Source: Calliopsis andreniformis (lineage: Eukaryota > Arthropoda > Insecta > Hymenoptera > Andrenidae). Taken from it: 64,000 nucleotides of DNA. The notes under the pieces are model-generated. The model searched no databases. It saw only the letters and a list, made by a program, of their open reading frames with translations, and was not told the DNA's origin. Below, piece by piece: positions 1 to 11,089 of the stretch (its first letter is position 1; the number at the start of each line of letters is the position of its first letter). Location of the stretch: the NCBI RefSeq assembly GCF_051401765.1, contig NW_027480423.1:11346001-11410000 (forward strand), in the 5' to 3' direction. The translations under genes and the position numbers were made by a program.

Positions 1-2270
1 TTCTAAGGACCTAACTATTCGATCTGGTGGAGCAACGCCCTAGAGTGAAGCCTAGGTTCCTCGGAATGTGGAAATGACCATAACTTTCACACTGGTTGCA
101 ATTATTCGTTTTATACGATGGAAACGCTGTTGTATTTATATTGTATTTTATGCCTTTGGCGCTGACTTCTAAGGCCGTAGCTATTAGATGTGGTGGAGCA
201 ACGCCCTAGAGTGACGCCTAGGGTGCTTGGAACGTAGAAATGACCATTACTTTCACACTGGTTGCAATTATTCGTTTTATACGATGGAAAAGCTGTTGTA
301 TTTATATCGTATTTTATGCTTCTGGCGTTGACTTCTTAGGCCGTAACTATTCGGTCTGGTGGAGCAATGCCCTGGAGTGAACCCTAGGTTGCCCGGAACG
401 TAGAATTGGCCATCACTTTCAAACTGGTTGCAATTATTCCTGTTATATGATGGAAGCACTGTTGTATTTTTTTTGCATTTTATGGTTCGGGCGTTGACTT
501 CTAAGGCCCTAACTATTCAATCCGTTGGAGCAACGCCCTAGGGTGAAGCCTAGGTGGCTCGGAAAGTAGAAATGACCATAAGTTTCATACTGGTTGCAAT
601 TATTCGTTTTATACGATGGAAAAACTGTTGTATTTATATTGTATTTTATGCTTCTGGCGTTGACTTCTAAGGCACTAACTATTCGGTCTGGTGGAGCAAC
701 GCGCTGGAGTGAAACCTAGGTTGCCCGGAACGTAGAATTGGCCATCACTTTCAAACTGGTTGCAATTATTCCTGATATATGATGGAAACACTGTTGTATT
801 TTTTTTGCATTTTATGGTTCGGGCGTTGACTTCTAAGGCCCTAACTATTCAATCTGTTGGAGCAACGCCCTAGGGTGAAGCCTAGGTTGCTCAGAAAGTA
901 GAAATGACCATAAGTTTCATACTGGTTGCAATTATTCGTTTTATACGATGGAAAAACTGTTGTATTTATATTGTATTTTATGCTTCTGGCGTTGACTTCT
1001 AAGGCACTATCTACTCGATCTGGAGGAGCAACGCCCTAGAGCGAAGCCTAGGTTGCCCGGAACGTAGAATTGGCCATCACTTCCAAACTGGTTGCAATTA
1101 TTCCTGTTATATGATGGAAACACTGTTGTATTTTTTTTGCATTTTATGGTTCGGGCGTTGACTTCTAAGGCCCTAACTATTCAATCCGTTGGAGCAACGC
1201 CCTAGGGTGAAGCCTAGGTGGCTCGGAAAGTAGAAATGACCATAAGTTTCATACTGGTTGCAATTATTCGTTTTATACGATGGAAAAACTGTTGTATTTA
1301 TATTGTATTTAATGCTTCTGGCGTTGACTTCTAAGGTCCTAGCAGTTCGATCTAGTGGAGCAACGCCGTAGAGTGAAGCCTAGGTTGCCCGGAAGGTAGA
1401 ATTGGCCATCACTGTCAAACTGGTTGCAATTATTCGTTTTATACGATGGAAAAACTGTTGTATTTATATAGCATTTTATGCTTCTGGCGTTGACTTCTAA
1501 GGCCCTAGCTGTTCGATCTAGTGGAGCAACGCCCTAGAGTGAAGCCTACGTTGCCCGGAAAGGAGAAATGACCATCACGTTCAAACTGGTTGCAATTAAT
1601 CCTTTTATACGATGGAAAAGCTGTTGTATTTATATCGTATTTTATGCTTCTGGCGTTTACTTCTAAGGACCTAACTATTCGATCTGGTGGAGCAACGCCC
1701 TAGTGTGAAGCCTAGGTTCCTCGGAATGTGGAAATGACCATAACTTTCACACTGGTTGCAATTATTCGTTTTATACGATGGAAACGCTGTTGTATTTATA
1801 TTGTATTTTATGCCTCTGGCGTTGACTTCTAAGGCCGTAGCTATTAGATGTGGTGGAGCAACGCCCTAGAGTGACGCCTAGGGTGCTTGGAACGTAGAAA
1901 TGACCAATACTTTCACACTGGTTGCAATTATTCGTTTTATACGATGGAAAAGCTGTTGTATTTATATCGTATTTTATGCTTCTGGCGTTGACTTCTTAGG
2001 CCGTAACTATTCGGTCTGGTGGAGCAATGCCCTGGAGTGAACCCTAGGTTGCCCGGAACGTAGAATTGGCCATCACTTTCAAACTGGTTGCAATTATTCC
2101 TGTTATATGATCGAAGCACTGTTGTATTTTTTTTGCATTTTATGGTTCGGGCGTTGACTTCTAAGGCCCTAACTATTCAATCCGTTGGAGCAACGCCCTA
2201 GGGTGAAGCCTAGGTGGCTCGGAAAGTAGAAATGACCATAAGTTTCATACTGGTTGCAATTATTCGTTTT
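1..2270 (+). repeat. Ten-monomer-spaced segment duplication (1-610 and 1,661-2,270)
   Basis: Bases 1-610 recur at 1,661-2,270, offset 1,660 bp or exactly ten monomers. Both begin TTCTAAGGACCTAAC and run through the CTATTAGATGTGG monomer and the TTCGGTCTGG monomer, with only scattered substitutions. Beyond about 2,270 the copies diverge (GATGGAACAGCTATTG against GATGGAAAAACTGTTG), so this is a shared segment and not a strict ten-monomer repeat. A related copy starts at 3,307, offset 1,646, shortened by a 14-bp deletion that lies between them. Confidence 0.8.
427..592 (+). repeat. Representative L-B monomer (T8, degenerate-box-negative kind)
   Basis: Exactly 166 bp from GTTGC to the next GTTGC. 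It shows the features of the second L monomer kind: ATTCCTGTTATATGATGG with both CpG sites of the box segment lost, a T8 tract before GCATTTTATGG, TTCAATCCGTTGG, a CCCTAGGG palindrome and GGTGGCTCGG. Near-identical copies sit at about 759, 1,091 and 2,087, and many more lie across 1-17 kb, often alternating with ATTCGTTTTATACG monomers. Confidence 0.85.
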
Positions 2271-2916
2271 ATACGATGGAACAGCTATTGTATTTATATC
2301 GTATTTTATGCTTCTGGCGTTGACTTCTTAGGCCGTAACTATTTGGTCTGGTGGAGCAACGCCCTAGAGTGAAGTCTAGGTTTCCCGGAACGTAGAATTG
2401 GCCATCACTTTCAAACTGGTTGCAATTATTCCTGATATATGATGGAAACACTGTTGTATTTTTTTTGCATTTTATGGTTCGGCCGTTGACTTCTAAGGCC
2501 CTAACTATTCAATCTGTTGGAGCAACGCCCTAGGCTGAAGCCTAGGTTGCTCTGAAATTAGAAATGTCCATAAGGTTCATACTGGTTGCAATTATTCGTT
2601 TTATACGATGGAAAAACTGTTGTATTTATATTGTATTTTATGCTTCTGGCGTTGACTTCTAAGGCACTAACTATTCGATCTGGTGGAGCAACGCCCTAGA
2701 GTGAAGCCTAGGTGGCCCGGAAGGTAGAATTGGCCATCACTGTCAAACTGGTTGCAATTATTCGTTTTATACGATGGAAAAACTGTTGTATTTATATTGT
2801 ATTTTATGCTTCTGGCGTTGACTTCTAAGGCACTAACTGTTCGATCTGGTGGAGCAACGCCCTAGAGTGAAGCCTAGGTTGCCCGGAACGTAGAAATGGC
2901 CATCACATTCAAACTG

Positions 2917-3068
2917 GTTGCAATTATTCCTGCATTCCTGCTTATTAATTGCATTTTATGGTTCGGGCGTTGACTTCTAAGGCCCTAACTATTCAATCCG
3001 TTGGAGCAACGCCCTAGGGTGAAGCCTCGGTGGCTCGGAAAGTAGAAATAACCATAAGTTTCATACTG
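2917..3068 (+). repeat. Short monomer (152 bp) with a 14-bp net loss and an 8-bp microduplication
   Basis: The interval between consecutive GTTGC starts is 152 bp instead of 166. After ATTCCTG the normal TTATATGATGGAAACACTG is missing. In its place an exact tandem 8-mer, ATTCCTGC twice at 2,926-2,941, leads into TTATTAATTGCATTTT. This is the largest monomer-length defect I found. Confidence 0.85.
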
Positions 3069-3904
3069 GTTGCAATTATTCGTTTTATACGATGGAAAAA
3101 CTGTTGTATTTATGTCGTATTTTATGCTTCTGGCGTTGACTTCTAAGGCCCTAGCTGTTCGATCTAGTGGAGCAACGCCCTAGAGTGAAGCCTACGTTGC
3201 CCGGAAAGGAGAAATGACCATCACGTTCAAACTGGTTGCAATTAATCCTTTTATACGATGGAAAATCTGTTGTATTTATATCGTATTTTATGCTTCTGGC
3301 GTTTACTTCTAAGGACCTAACTATTCGATCTGGTGGAGCAACGCACTAGAGTGAAGCCTAGGTTCCTCGGAATGTGGAAATGTCCATAACTTTCACACTG
3401 GTTGCAATTATTCGTTTTATACGATGGAAACGCTGTTGTATTTATATTGTATTTTATGCCTCTGGCGTTGACTTCTAAGGCCGTAGCTATTAGATGTGGT
3501 GGAGCAACGCTCTAGAGTGACGCCTAGGGTGCTTGGAACGTAGAAATGACCATTACTTTCACACTGGATGCAATTATTCGTTTTATACAATGGAAAAGCT
3601 GTTTTATTTATATCGTATTTTATGCTTCTGGCGTTGACTTCTTAGGCCGTAACTATTCGGTCTGTTGGAGCAATGCCCTGGAGTGAACCCTAGGTTGCCC
3701 GGAACGTAGAATTGGCCATCACTTTCAAACTGGTTGCAATTATTCCTGATATATGATGGAAACACTGTTGTATTTTTTTTGCATTTTATGGTACGGGCGT
3801 TGACTTCTAAGGCCCTAACTATTCAATCTGTTGGAGCAACGCCATAGGGTCAAGCCTAGCTTGCTCGGAAAGTAGAAATGGCCATAAGTTTCATACTGCT
3901 TGCA

Positions 3905-4640
3905 ATTATTCGTTTTATACGATGGAAAAACTGTTGTATTTATATTGTATTTTATGCTTCTGGCGTTGACTTCTAAGGCACTAACTATTCGATCTAGTGG
4001 AGCAACGCCCTAGAGTGAAGCCTAGGTTGCCCGGAAGGTAGAATTGGCCATCACTGTCAAACTGGTTGCAATTATTCGTTTTATACGATGGAAAAACTGT
4101 TGCATTTATATTGTATTTTATGCTTCTGGCGTTGACTTCTAAGGCACTAACTATTCGATCTGGTGGAGCAACGCCCTAGAGTGAAGCCTAGGTTGCCCGG
4201 AAGGTAGAATTGGCCATCACTGTCAAACTGGTTGCAATTATTCGTTTTATACGATGGAAAAACTGTTGCATTTATATTGTATTTTATGCTTCTGGCGTTG
4301 ACTTCTAAGGCACTAACTATTCGATCTGGTGGAGCAACGCCCTAGAGTGAAGCCTAGGTGGCCCGGAAGGTAGAATTGGCCATCACTGTCAAACTGGTTG
4401 CAATTATTCGTTTTATACGATGGAAAAACTGTTGTATTTATATTGTATTTTATGCTTCTGGCGTTGACTTCTAAGGCACTAACTATTCGATCTGTTGGAG
4501 CAACGCCCTAGAGTGAAGCCTAGGTTGCCCGGAAGGTAGAATTGGCCATCACTGTCAAACTGGTTGCAATTATTCGTTTTATACGATGGAAAAACTGTTG
4601 TGTTTATATTGTATTTTATGCTTCTGGCGTTGACTTCTAA
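3905..4640 (+). repeat. Run of near-identical single monomers
   Basis: GGCACTAACTATTCGATCT occurs at 3,977, 4,143, 4,309, 4,475 and 4,641, exactly 166 bp apart. The first four carry the same downstream set CGGAAGGTAGAATTGG and CATCACTGTCAAACTGG. Consecutive monomers differ by only a few bases (for example TTGTATTT or TTGCATTT, GGTTGCCC or GGTGGCCC). This one-monomer expansion contrasts with the higher-order pattern elsewhere. Confidence 0.85.
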
Positions 4641-5229
4641 GGCACTAACTATTCGATCTGGTGGAGCAACGCCCTATAGTGAAGCCTAGGTTGCCCGGAA
4701 CGTAGAATTGGCCATCACTTTCAAACTGGTTGCAATTATTCCTGTTATGTGATGGAAACACTGTTGTATTTTAATTGCATTTTATGGTTCGGGCGTTGAC
4801 TTCTAAGGCCCTAACTATTCAATCCGTTGGAGCAACGCCCTAGGGTGAAGCCTAGGTGGCTCGGAAAGTAGAAATGACCATAAGTTTCATACTGGTTGCA
4901 ATTATTCGTTTTATACGATGGAAAAACTGTTGTATTTATATCGTATTTTATGCCTCTGGCGTTGACTTCTAAGGCCGTAGCTATTAGATGTGGTGGAGCA
5001 ACGCCATAGAGTGACGCCTAGGGTGCTTGGAACGTAGGAATGACCATTACTTTCACACTGGTTGCAATTATTCGTTTTATACAATGGAAAAGCTGTTGTA
5101 TTTATATCGTATTTTATGCTTCTGGCGTTGACTTCTTAGGCCGTAACTATTCGGTCAGTTGGAGCAATGCCCTGGAGTGAACCCTAGGTTGCCCGGAACG
5201 TAGAATTGGCCATCACTTTCAAACAGGTT

Positions 5230-8200
5230 GCAATTATTCCTGTTATATGATGGAAACACTGTTGTATTTTTTTTGCATTTTATGGTTCGGGCGTTGACTT
5301 CTAAGGCCCTAACTATTCAATCCGTTGGAGCAACGCCCTAGGGTGAAGCCTAGGTGGCTCGGAAAGTAGAAATGACCATAAGTTTCATACTGGTTGCAAT
5401 TATTCGTTTTATACGATGGAAAAACTGTTGTATTTATATTGTATTTTATGCTTCTGGCGTTGACTTCTAAGGCCCAAGCAGTTCGATCTAGTGGAGCAAC
5501 GCCGTAGAGTGAAGCCTAGGTTGCCCGGATGGTAGAATTGGCCTTCACTTTCAAACTGGTTGCAATTATTCGTTTTATACGATGGAAAAACTGTTGTATT
5601 TATATTGTATCTTATGCTTCTGGCGTTGACTTCTAAGGCACTAACTATTCGATCTGGTGGAGCAACGCCCTAGAGTGAAGCCTAGGTTGCCCGGAACGTA
5701 GAATTGGCCATCACTGTCAAACTGGTTGCAATTATTCCTGTTATATGATGGAAACACTGTTGTATTTTTATAGCATTTTATGCATCGGGCGTTGACTTCT
5801 AAGGCCCTAACTATTCAATCTGTTGGAGCAACACCCTAGGGTGAAGCCTAGCTTGCTCGGAAAGTAGAAATGACCATAAGTTTCATACTGGTTGCAATTA
5901 TTCGTTTTATACGGTGGAACAGCTATTGTATTTATATCGTATTTTATGCTTCTGGCGTTGACTTCTTAGGCCGTAACTATTTGGTCTGGTGGAGCAACGC
6001 CCTAGAGTGAAGTCTAGGTTTCCCGGAACGTAGAATTGGCCATCACTTTCAAACTGGTTGCAATTATTCCTGATATATGATGGAAACACTGTTGTATTTT
6101 TTTTGCATTTTATGGTTCGGCCGTTGACTTCTAAGGCCCTAACTATTCAATCTGTTGGAGCAACGCCCTAGGCTGAAGCCTAGGTTGCTCTGAAATTAGA
6201 AATGTCCATAAGGTTCATACTGGTTGCAATTATTCGTTTTATACGATGGAAAAACTGTTGTATTTATATTGTATTTTATGCTTCTGGCGTTGACTTCTAA
6301 GGCACTAACTATTCGATCTGGTGGAGCAACGCCCTAGAGTGAAGCCTAGGTGGCCCGGAAGGTAGAATTGGCCATCACTGTCAAACTGGTTGCAATTATT
6401 CGTTTTATACGATGGAAAAACTGTTGTATTTATATTGTATTTTATGCTTCTGGCGTTGACTTCTAAGGCACTAACTATTCGATCTGTTGGAGCAACGCCC
6501 TATAGTGAAGCCTAGGTTGCCCGGAAGGTAGAATTGGCCATCACTGTCAAACTGGTTGCAATTATTCGTTTTATACGATGGAAAAACTGTTGCATTTATG
6601 TTGTATTTTATGCTTCTGGCGTTGACTTCTATGGCACTAACTATTCGATCTGGTGGAGCAACGCCCTAGAGTGAAGCCTAGGTTGCCCGGAACGTAGAAT
6701 TGGCCATCACTTTCAAACTGATTGCAATTATTCCTGTTATGTGATGGAAACACTGTTGTATTTTAATTGCATTTTATGGTTCGGGCGTTGACTTCTAAGG
6801 CCATAACTATTCAATCCGTTGGAGCAACGCCCTAGGGTGAAGCCTAGGTGGCTCGGAAAGTAGAAATGACCATAAGTTTCATACTGGTTGCAATTATTCG
6901 TTTTATACGATGGAAAAACTGTTGTATTTATATTGTATTTTATGCTTCTGGCGTTGACTTCTAAGGCCCTAGCTGTTTGATCGAGTGGAGCAACGCCGTA
7001 GAGTGAAGCCTAGGCTGCCCGGAAGGTAGAATTGGCCATCACTTTCAAACTGGTTGCCATTATTCGTTTTATACGATGGAAAAACTGTTGTATTTATATT
7101 GTATTTTATGCTTCTGTCGTTGACTTCTAAGGCACTAACTATTCGATCTGGTGGAGCAACGCCCTAGAGTGAAGCCTAGGTTGCCCGGAACGTAGAATTG
7201 GCCATCACTTTCAAACTGGTTGCAATTATTCCTGTTATATGATGGATACACTGTTGTATTTTTTTTGCATTTTATGGTTCGGGCGTTGACTTCTAAGGCC
7301 CTAACTATTCAATCCGTTGGAGCAACGCCCTAGGGTGAAGCCTAGGTGGCTCGGAAAGTAGAAATGACCATAAGTTTCATACTGGTTGCAATTATTCGTT
7401 TTATACGATGGAAAAACTGTTGTATTTATATCGTATTTTATGCTTCTGGCGTTGACTTCTAAGGCCCTAGCTGTTCGATCTAGTGGAGCAACGCCCTAGA
7501 GTGAAGCCTACGTTGCCCGGAACGGAGAAATGACCATCACGTTCAAACTGGTTGCAATTAATCCTTTTATACGATGGAAAATCTGTTGTATTTATATCGT
7601 ATTTTATGCTTCTGGCGTCTACTTCTAAGGACCTAACTATTCGATCTGGTTTAGCAACGCCCTAGAGTGAAGCCTAGGTTCCTCGGAATGTGGAAATGAC
7701 CATAACTTTCACACTGGTTGCAATTATTCGTTTTATACGATGGAAACGCTGTTGTATTTATATTGTATTTTATGCCTCTGGCGTTGACTTCTAAGGCCGT
7801 AGCTATTAGATGTGGTGGAGCAACGCCCTAGAGTGACGCCTAGGGTGCTTGGAACGTAGAAATGACCATTACTTTCACACTGGTTGCAATTATTCGTTTT
7901 ATACAATGGAAAAGCTGTTTTATTTATATCGTATTTTATGCTTCTGGCGTTGACTTCTTAGGCCGTAACTATTCGGTCTGTTGGAGCAATGCCCTGGAGT
8001 GAACCCTAGGTTGCCCGGAACGTAGAATTGGCCATCACTTTCAAACTGGTTGCAATTATTCCTGTTATATGATGGAAACACTGTTGTATTTTTTTTGCAT
8101 TTTATGGTTCGGGCGTTGACTTCTAAGGCCCTAACTATTCAATCCGTTGGAGCAACGCCCTAGGGTGAAGCCTAGGTGGCTCGGAAAGTAGAAATGACCA

Positions 8201-10970
8201 TAAGTTTCATACTGGTTGCAATTATTCGTTTTATACGATGGAAAAACTGTTGTATTTATATTGTATTTTATGCTTCTGGCGTTGACTTCTAAGGCCCAAG
8301 CAGTTCGATCTAGTGGAGCAACGCCGTAGAGTGAAGCCTAGGTTGCCCGGATGGTAGAATTGGCCTTCACTTTCAAACTGGTTGCAATTATTCGTTTTAT
8401 ACGATGGAAAAACTGTTGTATTTATATTGTATCTTATGCTTCTGGCGTTGACTTCTAAGGCACTAACTATTCGATCTGGTGGAGCAACGCCCTAGAGTGA
8501 AGCCTAGGTTGCCCGGAACGTAGAATTGGCCATCACTGTCAAACTGGTTGCAATTATTCCTGTTATATGATGGAAACACTGTTGTATTTTTATAGCATTT
8601 TATGCATCGGGCGTTGACTTCTAAGGCCCTAACTATTCAATCTGTTGGAGCAACACCCTAGGGTGAAGCCTAGCTTGCTCGGAAAGTAGAAATGACCATA
8701 AGTTTCATACTGGTTGCAATTATTCGTTTTATACGGTGGAACAGCTATTGTATTTATATCGTATTTTATGCTTCTGGCGTTGACTTCTTAGGCCGTAACT
8801 ATTTGGTCTGGTGGAGCAACGCCCTAGAGTGAAGTCTAGGTTTCCCGGAACGTAGAATTGGCCATCACTTTCAAACTGGTTGCAATTATTCCTGATATAT
8901 GATGGAAACACTGTTGTATTTTTTTTGCATTTTATGGTTCGGCCGTTGACTTCTAAGGCCCTAACTATTCAATCTGTTGGAGCAACGCCCTAGGCTGAAG
9001 CCTAGGTTGCTCTGAAATTAGAAATGTCCATAAGGTTCATACTGGTTGCAATTATTCGTTTTATACGATGGAAAAACTGTTGTATTTATATTGTATTTTA
9101 TGCTTCTGGCGTTGACTTCTAAGGCACTAACTATTCGATCTGGTGGAGCAACGCCCTAGAGTGAAGCCTAGGTGGCCCGGAAGGTAGAATTGGCCATCAC
9201 TGTCAAACTGGTTGCAATTATTCGTTTTATACGATGGAAAAACTGTTGTATTTATATTGTATTTTATGCTTCTGGCGTTGACTTCTAAGGCACTAACTAT
9301 TCGATCTGTTGGAGCAACGCCCTATAGTGAAGCCTAGGTTGCCCGGAAGGTAGAATTGGCCATCACTGTCAAACTGGTTGCAATTATTCGTTTTATACGA
9401 TGGAAAAACTGTTGCATTTATGTTGTATTTTATGCTTCTGGCGTTGACTTCTATGGCACTAACTATTCGATCTGGTGGAGCAACGCCCTAGAGTGAAGCC
9501 TAGGTTGCCCGGAACGTAGAATTGGCCATCACTTTCAAACTGATTGCAATTATTCCTGTTATGTGATGGAAACACTGTTGTATTTTAATTGCATTTTATG
9601 GTTCGGGCGTTGACTTCTAAGGCCATAACTATTCAATCCGTTGGAGCAACGCCCTAGGGTGAAGCCTAGGTGGCTCGGAAAGTAGAAATGACCATAAGTT
9701 TCATACTGGTTGCAATTATTCGTTTTATACGATGGAAAAACTGTTGTATTTATATTGTATTTTATGCTTCTGGCGTTGACTTCTAAGGCCCTAGCTGTTT
9801 GATCGAGTGGAGCAACGCCGTAGAGTGAAGCCTAGGCTGCCCGGAAGGTAGAATTGGCCATCACTTTCAAACTGGTTGCCATTATTCGTTTTATACGATG
9901 GAAAAACTGTTGTATTTATATTGTATTTTATGCTTCTGTCGTTGACTTCTAAGGCACTAACTATTCGATCTGGTGGAGCAACGCCCTAGAGTGAAGCCTA
10001 GGTTGCCCGGAACGTAGAATTGGCCATCACTTTCAAACTGGTTGCAATTATTCCTGTTATATGATGGATACACTGTTGTATTTTTTTTGCATTTTATGGT
10101 TCGGGCGTTGACTTCTAAGGCCCTAACTATTCAATCCGTTGGAGCAACGCCCTAGGGTGAAGCCTAGGTGGCTCGGAAAGTAGAAATGACCATAAGTTTC
10201 ATACTGGTTGCAATTATTCGTTTTATACGATGGAAAAACTGTTGTATTTATATCGTATTTTATGCTTCTGGCGTTGACTTCTAAGGCCCTAGCTGTTCGA
10301 TCTAGTGGAGCAACGCCCTAGAGTGAAGCCTACGTTGCCCGGAACGGAGAAATGACCATCACGTTCAAACTGGTTGCAATTAATCCTTTTATACGATGGA
10401 AAATCTGTTGTATTTATATCGTATTTTATGCTTCTGGCGTCTACTTCTAAGGACCTAACTATTCGATCTGGTTTAGCAACGCCCTAGAGTGAAGCCTAGG
10501 TTCCTCGGAATGTGGAAATGACCATAACTTTCACACTGGTTGCAATTATTCGTTTTATACGATGGAAACGCTGTTGTATTTATATTGTATTTTATGCCTC
10601 TGGCGTTGACTTCTAAGGCCGTAGCTATTAGATGTGGTGGAGCAACGCCCTAGAGTGACGCCTAGGGTGCTTGGAACGTAGAAATGACCATTACTTTCAC
10701 ACTGGTTGCAATTATTCGTTTTATACAATGGAAAAGCTGTTTTATTTATATCGTATTTTATGCTTCTGGCGTTGACTTCTTAGGCCGTAACTATTCGGTC
10801 TGTTGGAGCAATGCCCTGGAGTGAACCCTAGGTTGCCCGGAACGTAGAATTGGCCATCACTTTCAAACTGGTTGCAATTATTCCTGTTATATGATGGAAA
10901 CACTGTTGTATTTTTTTTGCATTTTATGGTTCGGGCGTTGACTTCTAAGGCCCTAACTATTCAATCCGTT
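5230..10970 (+). repeat. 17-monomer tandem higher-order repeat (2,822 bp x 2)
   Basis: From about 5,230 to 8,150 every base I compared recurs 2,822 bp later (17 x 166), giving two tandem units of about 5.23-8.05 and 8.05-10.87 kb. Shared rare variants include GGCCCAAGCAGTTCG (5,470 and 8,292), GGAACAGCTATTG, the TGCATCGGGCG monomer, and TTGATCGAGTGG. Weaker similarity at the same offset extends left to about 4,950. On the right the match ends near 10,970-11,110, where CCCTATCGTG and CCCTAGCTGTTCG replace CCCTAGGGTG and CCCAAGCAGTTCG. Confidence 0.9.
5568..5584 (+). other. CENP-B-box-like 17-mer, representative copy
   Basis: ATTCGTTTTATACGATG aligned to the published core NTTCGNNNNANNCGGGN matches seven of nine fixed positions (TTCG, A, CG); the final GG is AT. 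The element recurs at the same place in many monomers. Derived forms lose matches: ATTCCTGTTATATGATG keeps five, TTTTATACAATGG loses the second CG, and ATTATTTGTTTT loses the first. By rough reckoning a seven-of-nine match is expected about 0.4 times by chance in a 166-bp unit on two strands, so the resemblance alone does not establish function. Confidence 0.25.
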
Positions 10971-11089
10971 GGAGCAACGCCCTATCGTGAAGCCTAGGTG
11001 GCTCGGAAAGTAGAAATGACCATAAGTTTCACACTGGTTGCAATTATTCGTTTTATACGATGGAAAAACTGTTGTATTTATATTGTATT

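Noticed and set aside
5559..5724. RNA polymerase III promoter or tRNA-derived origin (TGGCGTTGACT as A box, GTTCGATCT or ATTCGATCT as B box, about 30 bp apart).
   Set aside because: Both boxes mismatch key positions (no AG after TGGCNN, last C of the B box is T), and no tRNA cloverleaf can be formed.
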